From contig DAORJK010000017.1 in NCBI GenBank assembly GCA_035438985.1, positions 7,742 through 71,741 on the forward strand: a DNA stretch of 64,000 nt, in the 5' to 3' direction. This DNA is from UBA4408 sp002389785 (lineage in GTDB: Bacteria > Bacteroidota > Bacteroidia > UBA4408). Shown here one piece after another: positions 34,577 to 43,502 of the stretch (positions are counted from its first letter, which is position 1; every line of letters starts with the position of its first letter). Made by a program: the position numbers and the translations under genes. The notes under the pieces are model-generated. The model was not told where the DNA came from. It did not search any database and was given only the letters and a program-made list of their open reading frames with translations.

Positions 34577-35503
34577 ATGTCAACGAAGTTTACATTTCTT
34601 ATTCTTCCACAAATTCACATACTTGATTTGGCAGGAGCCGATCAGGCAATTCATGAAGCAATTGATTTTAAAGCTGATTTTGAAATTGAATACTGTGGAA
34701 TCGGCAAAAATGTTTTGTCAACCAGCGGTTTGCCATTTGGATCTGTTAAGCATTTTACAAAAGTAGAACTTACTAAAGGAGATTTTTTAGTAGTTCCTGG
34801 CATCGCTTATTCTTACATCAGTTCTGATGACTTTTTAAAAAACACCGCATTGTTTGAATGGATAAGATTACAACATTTACGGGGAGTTAATATTTGTAGT
34901 ATATGTATTGGTGCATTCGTACTGGCCGAATGTGGAATTTTAGATGAGCGAAGCTGCACCACGCATTTTAGAAAAACGTACGAATTAAGACAACGCTATC
35001 CTAAGATTAAAGTTCAAGAGAATATTTTGTTTACCGACGAAGATGGTATATATACCAGTGCCGGAATTGCAGCCGGAATAGATCTTATTTTGCACATCAT
35101 TGAGAAATTAAAAGGAAGTTATTTTGCTCATCTGGTTGCGCGTGAGTTAGTGGTTTACAGCAGAAGAAATGGAACCGACACTCAAGAAAGTGCGGTATTA
35201 AGGTACCGAAACCACTTGCACAATGGTATACATAAGGTACAAGATTATATCTATTCATCTATTCATACTAAAACAAGTTTGTATGATTTAGCAGCTATGG
35301 CCAATATGAGCGAAAGAAATTTTACGCGCATTTTTAAAAAGGAGACCGGTATTACCGTAAATCAATTTATTACAAGTATTAGAAAAGCGAAAGCGCTTGA
35401 ATTAATTGGTAATCCTGATTTATCAAAAGTTGAAATAGCAAACAAAATTGGTTTGCAAAGTGAAAGGCAATTGAGTAGAATTTTAAATCAACCTACTACA
35501 TGA
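34577..35503 (+). CDS. GlxA-type AraC-family regulator with DJ-1/PfpI domain
   Basis: A 308-residue regulator. Residues about 5-190 form a DJ-1/PfpI-like (class I glutamine amidotransferase fold) domain with the elbow ICSICIGAFVLAECG (Cys near 113 and 115); residues about 215-308 form the AraC HTH: SLYDLAAMANMSERNFTRIFK and IANKIGLQSERQLSRI. In this family the N-terminal domain senses a metabolite. The stop overlaps the ATG of the M1-like gene (ATGA, 35500-35503), so it is the first gene of a coupled operon and may control it. Confidence 0.88.
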   Translation: MSTKFTFLILPQIHILDLAGADQAIHEAIDFKADFEIEYCGIGKNVLSTSGLPFGSVKHFTKVELTKGDFLVVPGIAYSYISSDDFLKNTALFEWIRLQHLRGVNICSICIGAFVLAECGILDERSCTTHFRKTYELRQRYPKIKVQENILFTDEDGIYTSAGIAAGIDLILHIIEKLKGSYFAHLVARELVVYSRRNGTDTQESAVLRYRNHLHNGIHKVQDYIYSSIHTKTSLYDLAAMANMSERNFTRIFKKETGITVNQFITSIRKAKALELIGNPDLSKVEIANKIGLQSERQLSRILNQPTT

Positions 35504-38034
35504 ATCTAACGTTTAAAGTTTATCTCTTCATACTACTGATACCAGTTTTTTGCTTTAGCCAGAGTATCGACACTAAGCACCTTTCGTTGCAACTTCAGTT
35601 TGATTGGAAAAAAAGACAAGCAAGCGGAATTGCCGAAATTACGGCAACTTTAATAAATGGAGGTACTACAATTTATTTAGATGCTGGTAAACTCCACATT
35701 CAATCTATTGAGATTAATTCTCAACAGTTAGCATATGAATACGATGGGGGAGAGGCAGACAATAATTTGGCTATCACCTTGAATAAAAATTATGCGCCAT
35801 CAGAGAATTTTACGATAAAAATTGCTTATCAAACTACTTACGAAAACCAAGCTGATCCAAATGCAATTAGTGGAAGTTTTGGAAAGGGATTGCGTTTTTT
35901 TCAAGCTACTTCAACTACTCCATTAAAGCATCAGCAAATTTGGAGTAGCGGTGAGCCGGAAAATAATAAGTACTGGTTTCCTTGCAATGAAGACATCGCA
36001 GATATTCATACCAGCGAAGTTTATGCCACCGTGGAGAAGCCACTTATTGCGATTAGTAATGGAGAGTTAGTGAATACAAAAGATAATAATAACGGCACCC
36101 AAACATTTCATTATAAGTCTGCTCATGAATTTCCTAATTATTTGCTGGCAATAGTTGTTGGCGAATACAGCAACTTTGCACAACAGGCAGGTAAAACCAA
36201 AATTAATAACTACGGTTATCCTAACGAAAAGGAAGCAGTGAAAGCAACAGTAGCGCTTTTGCCTGATATGATGTCATTTTTAGAAGAGAAAACCGGCATT
36301 AATTATCCATTTTCAAGTTATTCGCAGGTAGTGGTGCAAGATTATCCTTTTCCAGGTTTAGTAGCGCAAAATGCGATGGCTATACTTTCGGATAATTATA
36401 TTGATGATTATGGAGTACACCAAGATTTTAAGTATTTATGGGATGGTGTTGCAATGCAGGCTTTAGCCAATCAATGGTTTGGTAATTTGATAATGCCTAA
36501 AAAGTGGGACGACATCTGGCTAAACAATGCATTTGCACAATATTTTGCTGGCTTGTATACAGCAAAATGCAATGGAAATGCTGAATATATGTTATGGTAC
36601 CACCCTTTTGAAAGGTCAGCAGTACTGGGCGATTGGGAGGCAGGTTATAAGCATCCTATCGTTCCAAAAAGTGTACCCGATGTAGCATCTTTTACCGGCG
36701 ACAATTATTCTAAGTTTCGCGGAGTATTGATTTTACGAATGTTGCAAGAACATTTAGGTGATGAAACCTGGTGGAAAGTGATGCGCTTTTTTGTACAACA
36801 AAATGCACATAAGCAAGTAAGCACAAGTGATTTTCAGCAGGCGGTTGAAACAGTAAGTGGTAAGTCATATCAATGGTTTTTTGATCAATGGATCTATAAA
36901 ATTGGATTGGCAAAGTTTGAAATTGAAAAAAATTATGATGCTAACTTACAGCGGCTAACTATTCAAGTAAAACAGATACAAAACTCTGAGAATACTACAG
37001 AATATGAACAAGTAATTTATTTTGAAGGTAAAATCTCAATAGAAATTGGTGACAAAATAGAAACTGTTGTTTTAAAACCTCAACAGGAGAACACCTTCAT
37101 TTTTGAAAAAATTGCTGAACCCGAGTTTGTAAATTTTAATTATCAGCAAACATTTTTATGCGAAAGCAATTTTACTAAAAACAAAGAGGAATATTTGTTA
37201 CAACTTAAAAAGAGTAAAGATGTGTTGGCGAAACAGGAAGCCTTTAACGAATTGGTGAAACTAGCGAGCGACAGCAACTCTACACTTGAATTTAAGGTTC
37301 AAGTAAAGCATGCATTAACTGATGAAATTAATTCAACGCAGTATTGGCGTTATCGAATGTTAGCGCTTGGGGCGCTTTCTAGAATAACAAGCCTGCCTTA
37401 TGATGCAGCAATGATTCAATTGTTGAAATCGCTGATAGCGAAAGAAAAGTATTGGTTAAAAAGCACAGCTATTGGTATATTAGGCAAATCAGCCGATTCA
37501 AGTTTTACAGACATTTACATCAATGCATTGAACGATGAAAGTGATAGAGTTATTAATTCAGCGGCAGTTGCCTTAGGCAAAACAAAAAGTTCTAAAGCTT
37601 TTACTGAGTTGATGAAGTTGGAAAGCAAAAGTTCTTGGAAAAATCAAAACCGTATTAGCGCATTAAATGGTTTGCAATTTTTAGAAGATGAACGAGCAGT
37701 GCCTTATACTTTGAAATGCATTGAAGACAATCATTCGCCTCGCTGGTATTTAGCTACTCCTACCTGGGATTATCCCTTTGCTGCAGTTAATACTTTGCTT
37801 GCATTACGCAAAGCTGATTTAGCTTATCCGATACTAGTTGAACGATTTAAAAAATCCTTAAATGATGATGATGTGAATGATATTTTTCAAAATGTACAGT
37901 TATTAAATTTACTGAATGACAAACGTGCCTCTGAAGTTTATTCAATGCTCAAAGAAAAGTATGTAAAGGATGAAACAATGCTAAATGCAGTGAAAAATTA
38001 CGAAATCGAATATTTAAAAAGTTTAGGTAAGTGA
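35500..38034 (+). CDS. Catalytically dead M1 aminopeptidase homologue with HEAT-repeat tail
   Basis: An 844-residue secreted protein (signal peptide 1-20, CFSQS). The fold is that of M1 aminopeptidases: N-terminal beta sandwich (about 22-230), catalytic-type domain (about 240-470), and helical HEAT-like repeats (about 560-840). Where active enzymes have HExxH it has QALAN (residues 320-324), and where the third ligand Glu should be (NEGFA) it has NNAFA with Asn343; the GxMEN substrate motif is also changed (PFPGLVAQNAMAIL). All zinc ligands and the general base are gone, so it should not be a peptidase but a binding protein. Translationally coupled to the GlxA gene, overlapping the next gene by GTGA. 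Confidence 0.9.
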   Translation: MNLTFKVYLFILLIPVFCFSQSIDTKHLSLQLQFDWKKRQASGIAEITATLINGGTTIYLDAGKLHIQSIEINSQQLAYEYDGGEADNNLAITLNKNYAPSENFTIKIAYQTTYENQADPNAISGSFGKGLRFFQATSTTPLKHQQIWSSGEPENNKYWFPCNEDIADIHTSEVYATVEKPLIAISNGELVNTKDNNNGTQTFHYKSAHEFPNYLLAIVVGEYSNFAQQAGKTKINNYGYPNEKEAVKATVALLPDMMSFLEEKTGINYPFSSYSQVVVQDYPFPGLVAQNAMAILSDNYIDDYGVHQDFKYLWDGVAMQALANQWFGNLIMPKKWDDIWLNNAFAQYFAGLYTAKCNGNAEYMLWYHPFERSAVLGDWEAGYKHPIVPKSVPDVASFTGDNYSKFRGVLILRMLQEHLGDETWWKVMRFFVQQNAHKQVSTSDFQQAVETVSGKSYQWFFDQWIYKIGLAKFEIEKNYDANLQRLTIQVKQIQNSENTTEYEQVIYFEGKISIEIGDKIETVVLKPQQENTFIFEKIAEPEFVNFNYQQTFLCESNFTKNKEEYLLQLKKSKDVLAKQEAFNELVKLASDSNSTLEFKVQVKHALTDEINSTQYWRYRMLALGALSRITSLPYDAAMIQLLKSLIAKEKYWLKSTAIGILGKSADSSFTDIYINALNDESDRVINSAAVALGKTKSSKAFTELMKLESKSSWKNQNRISALNGLQFLEDERAVPYTLKCIEDNHSPRWYLATPTWDYPFAAVNTLLALRKADLAYPILVERFKKSLNDDDVNDIFQNVQLLNLLNDKRASEVYSMLKEKYVKDETMLNAVKNYEIEYLKSLGK

Positions 38035-38497
38035 AAATTACAACAGCTTATAAACCTCGAGCTATAAGATTTTTGGAACTCTATCAGCACGAAGATTGGA
38101 CTCTAAAAGTGTACAGTATTTCTATTTCAAAAGAAAGGGTTGATGCTGGTGATGTAAAATCGCGAAAAGCTATCTAAGTGAGTGGTTGTTAAAAAGTAAG
38201 GCCTATCAATTGGAAACATATAAAATGGCAACGCTCATCCTTCACGAATTTAATGCAGGTTGTTTTGCCGTTATTAATTGGTGGATAGATAAGAACATGC
38301 TACAAAATTTTGTGTATTTGAAAAAGAGCAATAAATCAAATTTTGAAATTTATTCAGATCGTGGAATTACAACTTGTGTTTGGGAAATGGCTATTTGGTG
38401 GCACGAGCGTAATGCATGGATAAAGCATGTTTTACTTCGAAATGAAAACCCTGATGTAGAAGGGTATTTGAACGATAATTTAAATTTAAACAGTTAA
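38031..38497 (+). pseudogene. Frameshifted gene of a conserved uncharacterised family
   Basis: The product is split between two frames. From GTG 38031 (overlapping the M1 stop) the frame encodes KITTAYKPRAIRFLELYQ and on to AGDV, then runs into a stop at 38175. The frame one base back, from about 38156, continues KIAKSYLSEWLLKS and then LETYKMATLILHEF up to 38497. The junction is a run of four A (38156-38159); one extra A would restore a single 155-residue protein. The joined protein resembles a small Bacteroidota family with W-rich core (INWWIDKNMLQNFVYL, MAIWWHERNAWIKHVL). Either a true mutation, a sequencing error in a homopolymer, or programmed slippage. Function unknown. Confidence 0.75.
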
Positions 38498-38501
38498 GAA
38501 A

Positions 38502-39065
38502 ATGAACATGAAAAAAGCAGCAATTAAAAAGATGCCTGAATATTTCGATCGCTACATAAATCTTGCAGAAGATGTTTCGGTTGTTGACTCCTTACGACTT
38601 AGTTTAAAGGAACTTGAACAAGCTCCCATTGAACTTTGGAAAGCTTTAGGTGATAAAACTTATGCTAAAGGTAAGTGGACAGTTAAAGATATTTTGCAAC
38701 ATTTTATTGATACCGAAAGGGTATTTACTTATAGAATAACTGCGATTGCAAGAGGAGATAAGCAAAAGATGATTCCCTACGATGAAGAAGTTTTTGCTAA
38801 AAATGCTGAAGCTAATCGCAGAAGCATTGACGACCTTATGGAGGAACTTTTCTTGATCAGAAAATCAACGATTAAACTTTTTGATTCTTTTAGCCCTGCT
38901 ATGTTGCAGCAGCTTGGAAATGGATTTAATGGAATGCAATATTGTCCTTTGGCATTGGGTTTTATGTTAGCCGGACATCAACGCTGGCACTTTAGAGTTT
39001 TGGAAGAAAAATATTATCCAATAGTAAAAGCATCCAACCATGCTAATCATGAAACCCAACTGTGA
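38502..39065 (+). CDS. DinB-family protein
   Basis: A 187-residue four-helix DinB-type protein. Likely metal ligands are His in ILQHFIDTERVFTYRI (about 62-77) and the GHQRWHFRVLEEKYY motif (about 149-163). Family members include damage-inducible proteins and thiol-dependent transferases such as BstA/EgtB-like enzymes. It starts four bases after the frameshifted gene and overlaps the DUF1272 gene by 26 bases, so it belongs to the same operon. Confidence 0.85.
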   Translation: MNMKKAAIKKMPEYFDRYINLAEDVSVVDSLRLSLKELEQAPIELWKALGDKTYAKGKWTVKDILQHFIDTERVFTYRITAIARGDKQKMIPYDEEVFAKNAEANRRSIDDLMEELFLIRKSTIKLFDSFSPAMLQQLGNGFNGMQYCPLALGFMLAGHQRWHFRVLEEKYYPIVKASNHANHETQL

Positions 39066-39270
39066 ACACTGTGGTAAAATGCTTTCGATTGAAAGTGATG
39101 AAGCCATGATTTGCAGTTATGAATGTACCTATTGTAGCAATTGTGCTAAGAAATTATTTTCAAGTATTTGCCCAAATTGTGGTGGGAATTTTGAGAAGCG
39201 ACCCAAGCGAATAAAAAGTGAGATGATTTCTAATCCAATAAAAACTAACTACACTATAAATCGAGTTTAA
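39040..39270 (+). CDS. DUF1272 zinc-ribbon protein
   Basis: A small protein of 76 residues (or 73 from ATG 39049, MKPNCEHCGK). Cysteines form the pattern CEHCGK, CSYEC, CSNC, CPNCGG, matching DUF1272, which binds zinc as a treble-clef or ribbon. The Lys/Arg-rich tail KRPKRIKSE could contact nucleic acid. Overlaps the end of the DinB gene and is last in the operon. Confidence 0.85.
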   Translation: MLIMKPNCEHCGKMLSIESDEAMICSYECTYCSNCAKKLFSSICPNCGGNFEKRPKRIKSEMISNPIKTNYTINRV

Positions 39271-39339
39271 TTCGGCAACTACTAAGTATAACTGTTTAAA
39301 TTGAATAGAGGGAATAATAAATTTACCAAGGATTAGAAA

Positions 39340-40533
39340 TTATTTTTCATCCCATAAATTATCCTTCTGCCACTGTCCATCCTGTGTTTTCCACCATACA
39401 CGTGGGTCACGAAATGAATCTGCAACAGCATCAAATTTTTCTTCAGTCCAATCAACATAAGTTAACCAACGTTGTAAATCCTTCGATTTTATTGGATCCA
39501 TTTTGCGTACAATTTCGATAGCAGCATCACGGTTGAGTATTCCGGCACGTATGTCTTTACACACATGATCGGTAGCACGGCCATATCCGAATTTTATGTA
39601 TTTCATGTAATCATGAATTCCATTTTCGTGCATGTCGTCGAGATTACTCGTTGTTCGGTAGGTGCGTTCGAAGGGCTCTTCAGCAGGTAAAAATCCATAC
39701 TTTTCCTGCATGAGTTTTCCATGTTCATTGGCTTCCCACTTAAAAAAATTGGAAATATAAATTCCTCGCACACCTACGCGTTCAATTTCTTCATCGCTAG
39801 GATACATCCATGGAATCAATTGTTTTTTCTCCAATTTTTCGCCATAACTTTCAGCTTTTTCAAGTATATCGTACCACTCGTACCCACGCATGCAATGTTC
39901 ATGACGATAGCGGTAAGTAAATTCCACCAAATCGTTGTAAGAATGCATTCCTCCTAAATCCATAAAACCATGTTCACCCCAAATCATAAGTGGCACATTT
40001 TGTTGCACTGCTACCCGAATTGGGTAAGTAAAAATTCCGGCATGCGCGTGCCAGTTCATATCGCCCATTATCTGCATTCCTAAACGATTCATCGCTTTTA
40101 GAACATCGATACTAGGAGTGAAGAATACATGATCTGCATCAAATGCTTCGCGCATGTTGAGCAAATTTTTCATCCCGGTAGGAGTATAATTGTTTCCGTG
40201 ATAAGTCACTAATAATGGATTCAGACCATATACTTTTTTGATGATGTGAATTTGAAAATAGCTGTCTTTTCCGCCACTAACGGGTATGATGCAATCGTAG
40301 TTGGAACCATCTTTGCAGCGATAATCTTCGATGAGCCGTTCGAACATTTTTTTGCGTCGGTCCCAATCAATGTCTACTCGTTGAGATGCTGAGCGACAGC
40401 CGCTGCAAATACCGTCATCGCCAAAAGCCAATGGTACAGCTGAACTTGCCGGATAAACGCACTGCTTGCAATAGCGCATTTTGGCGGGACGATCAGGAGC
40501 TATTTTGTATTTTTTATCGGACATTAATTCCAT
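39340..40533 (-). CDS. N-acetyl sugar amidotransferase (PseA/WbpG type)
   Basis: A 397-residue enzyme with a zinc knuckle (Cys22, Cys25, Cys43, Cys46: CKQC, CSGC) and a PP-loop SGGKDS at 86-91 that activates the substrate with ATP. PseA/WbpG-type enzymes convert an N-acetyl group of a sugar to an acetamidino group with ammonia. The adjacent HisH-like and HisF-like genes supply the ammonia channel. ATG 40524 (MSDKKYK) is an alternative start; either overlaps the HisF-like gene. Target here is probably a pseudaminic acid precursor, from context. Last gene of the glycan cluster. Confidence 0.88.
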   Translation of the reverse strand: MELMSDKKYKIAPDRPAKMRYCKQCVYPASSAVPLAFGDDGICSGCRSASQRVDIDWDRRKKMFERLIEDYRCKDGSNYDCIIPVSGGKDSYFQIHIIKKVYGLNPLLVTYHGNNYTPTGMKNLLNMREAFDADHVFFTPSIDVLKAMNRLGMQIMGDMNWHAHAGIFTYPIRVAVQQNVPLMIWGEHGFMDLGGMHSYNDLVEFTYRYRHEHCMRGYEWYDILEKAESYGEKLEKKQLIPWMYPSDEEIERVGVRGIYISNFFKWEANEHGKLMQEKYGFLPAEEPFERTYRTTSNLDDMHENGIHDYMKYIKFGYGRATDHVCKDIRAGILNRDAAIEIVRKMDPIKSKDLQRWLTYVDWTEEKFDAVADSFRDPRVWWKTQDGQWQKDNLWDEK

Positions 40534-41299
40534 TTTTTTTCAAAGTTTGTTTTGCACGTGGGTAGCTTCTTTCGGTAAAGTGGAACATGTTTCCGGCAGC
40601 AATTCCCGATACTTTGGTTGCTTTTGCCAAGTCAACAAAATCATATTCATCGGCAGCACCTCCACAAGCAATTACAGGCAACTTGCTGGCATCAACCACT
40701 TGCCCGATAGTTTCGGTATCGTAACCACAAGCTTTTCCATCGCGATCAATCGCATTCATAAAAATTTCACCGGCTCCCAGCTTCTCAAGTTCTATCACCC
40801 AATCCAAAAGCTTTACCCCAGTATTCGTTTGCCCGAAATTAGTAAAAACAATTGCTTCAGAATTTATTTTTCGATAATCAACAGAAGCTACAATTGCTTG
40901 AGAACCGTATTTGAGTGCGCTTTCTTTAATGAGTTGTGGATTTTCAAAAGCTGCTGTATTGAGTGTAATTTTATCTGCCCCACTTTTAATGAGTATATCA
41001 ATATCGACCAATGAACGAATACCACCGCCAAAGCTAAGTGGCATAAAGCACACACGCGCTATTTCTGTAATTATTTCTTGTTTACTGCTGTAAGATTTTA
41101 TTTTGTGATCATCGCGTCGCAAATCATATTCATCTGTTCGACTAATATCAATGTAGATTAATTCGTCTACATTCCATTCGTTGTAACGGCTGGCTTCGTT
41201 AATAATGTTGCCAATATTTTGATGGTACGAAAAATCTTCACTGCGAACGATGAGTCCGTTTTTAATATACAATACCGGTATCAGTCGGGTTTTAACCAT
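40514..41299 (-). CDS. HisF-like cyclase-fold subunit of the sugar amidotransferase
   Basis: A 261-residue (beta-alpha)8 barrel of the HisF family. The start MVKTRLIPVLYIKNGLIV (ATG 41299) is preferred; the longer frame overlaps HisH. The family catalytic Asp11 is replaced by Tyr (VLYIKNG against CLDVKDG), while the second Asp (AIDRDGK) is kept. Loss of Asp11 means it does not serve histidine synthesis; as in HisF2/WbpI-type loci it should tunnel ammonia from HisH to the neighbouring PP-loop amidotransferase. Overlaps the amidotransferase by 20 bases. Confidence 0.88.
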   Translation of the reverse strand: MVKTRLIPVLYIKNGLIVRSEDFSYHQNIGNIINEASRYNEWNVDELIYIDISRTDEYDLRRDDHKIKSYSSKQEIITEIARVCFMPLSFGGGIRSLVDIDILIKSGADKITLNTAAFENPQLIKESALKYGSQAIVASVDYRKINSEAIVFTNFGQTNTGVKLLDWVIELEKLGAGEIFMNAIDRDGKACGYDTETIGQVVDASKLPVIACGGAADEYDFVDLAKATKVSGIAAGNMFHFTERSYPRAKQTLKKNGINVR

Positions 41300-41300
41300 G

Positions 41301-41915
41301 TTATACTTGAGCGAAATTTTTGAGAATTTGCAAACCGCTTTTCTGACTTTTTTCGGGATGAAATTGGCAACCAAAAATATTGTTGCTTTCAATCATTACA
41401 TCAAAATTGAATTCATAATTTACTTGTGCAGTTACTTGCTCTTTATTGCTAGCGCAGCAGTAATAGCTGTGTACGAAGTACATGATTTGCTCTTCTTTTA
41501 CAACCTCCTTTAGTAAAGTTGATTTATTGGTTTCAATTAACTGATTCCAACCCATGTGTGGAACCGGTAAGTTTTTAACGGAATCATTCAAATTTTTAAC
41601 TACCCCCTTAATCAACGAAAGTCCATTGTGGGTGCCATGCTCGCAACTACTGTCAAACAACAATTGCATGCCCAAACAAAGTCCCAGCAAAGCTTTTTGT
41701 TTTACCTGAGTAAATTCTAATATGCTATCGATAAATTTTAATTCGTGCAAATTGTGCATGGCAAGTCCAAAGGCACCAACCCCCGGCAAAATTAATTTAG
41801 AGCAGGAATTAATTTCGTCAGGATTGTTTACAAGGATGTTGGGAATACTTAAATAATCGAGTGCATTTTTTACTGAACTCAAATTACCCATTCCGTAATT
41901 AATGATTCCAATCAT
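41301..41915 (-). CDS. HisH-like glutamine amidotransferase subunit
   Basis: A 204-residue class I glutamine amidotransferase. Start MIGIINYGMGNLSSVKNAL (ATG 41915); a GTG nine bases upstream would add three residues. The Cys nucleophile is in GLCLGMQLLF and the His-Glu pair in CQFHPEKS, so the glutaminase triad is intact. It releases ammonia from glutamine and passes it to the HisF-like barrel, one base away. About 107 bases separate it from pseI upstream, with no clear promoter. Confidence 0.9.
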   Translation of the reverse strand: MIGIINYGMGNLSSVKNALDYLSIPNILVNNPDEINSCSKLILPGVGAFGLAMHNLHELKFIDSILEFTQVKQKALLGLCLGMQLLFDSSCEHGTHNGLSLIKGVVKNLNDSVKNLPVPHMGWNQLIETNKSTLLKEVVKEEQIMYFVHSYYCCASNKEQVTAQVNYEFNFDVMIESNNIFGCQFHPEKSQKSGLQILKNFAQV

Positions 41916-42022
41916 AGGGGGCACAATATTACTTATTTTTGGTTAAAGGAGTGTGGATTTAACGGAGTAAAACATCCTTTTTATGGCAGAATTATACACT
42001 GTTTGTTAACTTTTCAACTAAA

Positions 42023-43045
42023 TTACAAAAGCTCCCAACTTAGCGCAGTTCCTCGTTTTATAGTATTGGTCGACTTCTTTCCTAGAATTGATTCGTAAAA
42101 CCGTGGATGCATTCCACCACCTGGACGTATAATTTGAATATTATCAACACTAAATGTATCACCGGCGTTTATATCTTTCACAACATAAATGCTGCGTTTA
42201 AACTGTATGCTTTTTTTCTCGGCTTCAAGTATTTCGTAATTAATTTTGCCAAGTGCTTGATAAGCACGGTTGCATTCGATTACTAAATTTTTTAACTCTT
42301 CCGGCTCCAACGAAAATGCCGAATCAACCCCTCCGTCGCTGCGACGCAAGGTAAAATGTTTTTCAATTACGGTTGCTCCTAAAGCAACAGCAGCAACCGA
42401 AACTCCAATACCGGCAGTATGATCGCTCAATCCTATTTCGCAATCAAACAATTGTTTCATGTGAGGTATGGTAAGTATATTGCTATTTTCAGGAGTAGCC
42501 GGATAAGTACTGGTACATTTTAGTAAAACTATATTCGTACATCCATTTTCGCGCAACACTTTTACTGCTTCTGCAATATCGGCTACGGTTGAAATTCCTG
42601 TTGAAACAATTACCGGTTTACCAGTTTTTGCAACTTTCTTTAGCAGCGGCAAATGGTTGTTTTCAAAGGAAGCAATTTTATAAAAAGGAACGTTTAATGT
42701 TTCTAAAAAATCCACGGATGTTTCATCAAAAGGAGAGCTAAAAGCAATCATTCCTTTTTCTTTGGCACGATCAAAAATAGCTTTGTGCCAATCCCAGGGC
42801 GTCATAGCTTCGGCATATAAATCATATAATTTACGGCCTTTCCAAAGCGAATTTTTATCTTCAATAAAAAACAAGTCCTTGTCGTAATCAATGGTAATGG
42901 TATCGGGTGTGTAGGTTTGAATTTTAAGGGCATGGGCACCTGCTTCCGCTGCTGCGTCTACCAATTCTAGCGCCCGTTCGAGCGATTGATTGTGATTTCC
43001 GCTCATTTCGGCAATCACAAAAGGTTTAGTTGGAAATGGGAACAT
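42023..43045 (-). CDS. pseI: Pseudaminic acid synthase
   Basis: A 340-residue NeuB-family enzyme that condenses 2,4-diacetamido-2,4,6-trideoxy-L-altrose with phosphoenolpyruvate to give pseudaminic acid. The N-terminal TIM barrel begins FVIAEMSGNHNQSLERAL; KIASFENNHLPLL and GLSDHTAGIGVSVAAVALG are family motifs, and the C-terminal SAF (antifreeze-like) domain runs from about 285 (KRSIYVVKDINAG) to IKRGTALSWELL. The Met-Ser-Gly-Asn-His motif and E-N after the second strand favour PseI over NeuB/LegI. Overlaps pseH by 20 bases. Confidence 0.93.
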   Translation of the reverse strand: MFPFPTKPFVIAEMSGNHNQSLERALELVDAAAEAGAHALKIQTYTPDTITIDYDKDLFFIEDKNSLWKGRKLYDLYAEAMTPWDWHKAIFDRAKEKGMIAFSSPFDETSVDFLETLNVPFYKIASFENNHLPLLKKVAKTGKPVIVSTGISTVADIAEAVKVLRENGCTNIVLLKCTSTYPATPENSNILTIPHMKQLFDCEIGLSDHTAGIGVSVAAVALGATVIEKHFTLRRSDGGVDSAFSLEPEELKNLVIECNRAYQALGKINYEILEAEKKSIQFKRSIYVVKDINAGDTFSVDNIQIIRPGGGMHPRFYESILGKKSTNTIKRGTALSWELL

Positions 43046-43502
43046 TTTCTTTTATCAATTTATAACTTGCAATACCTTCTTCAATTACTTCTTCAACTAG
43101 TTGAAATCCGGCTGCGATGAATGCTTTATACGATGCTAAATTATCTTTTTTAATGTAGGCATAAATGCGGTTAGACGGATACAAAGTTAAATATTCTGTG
43201 CAAGCCATTTGTAACATTTTTACAGCATAGCCTTTGCCGCGTTGATTTGCATCTGTTGAAATTCCTATCACCGCATGGTTCAATTCCGTTTCGAATCGCA
43301 CTTGACCAATTTTTTGATTTTGTTCGTCCTCAAAAAGAAGCATCAAAGTTTCAGTTGCCTGTATTTTTTTTGTAAACCATCGGGTATGATTTTCTAACGA
43401 AATTGGGTTTGATTGATAGGAATTTTTGCGAACTTCCTCATCGTTAGCCCAGTCAAAATATAGGAGTAAGTCATCGAGTGTTGCTTTTCTAAACTGTAGC
43501 AT
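43026..43502 (-). CDS. pseH: UDP-4-amino-4,6-dideoxy-AltNAc N-acetyltransferase, GNAT fold
   Basis: A 158-residue GNAT enzyme. Motifs NPISLENHTRWFTKKIQ (about 32-48) and ISTDANQRGKGYAVKMLQ (motif A, about 81-98) are those of PseH, which acetylates the 4-amino group made by PseC. It overlaps both neighbours (pseI and pseG), as in other pse operons. Cytoplasmic. Confidence 0.9.
   Translation of the reverse strand: MLQFRKATLDDLLLYFDWANDEEVRKNSYQSNPISLENHTRWFTKKIQATETLMLLFEDEQNQKIGQVRFETELNHAVIGISTDANQRGKGYAVKMLQMACTEYLTLYPSNRIYAYIKKDNLASYKAFIAAGFQLVEEVIEEGIASYKLIKENVPISN

Noticed and set aside
40481..41014. 177-codon plus-strand ORF
   Set aside because: Shadow of the HisF-like gene and the amidotransferase start.
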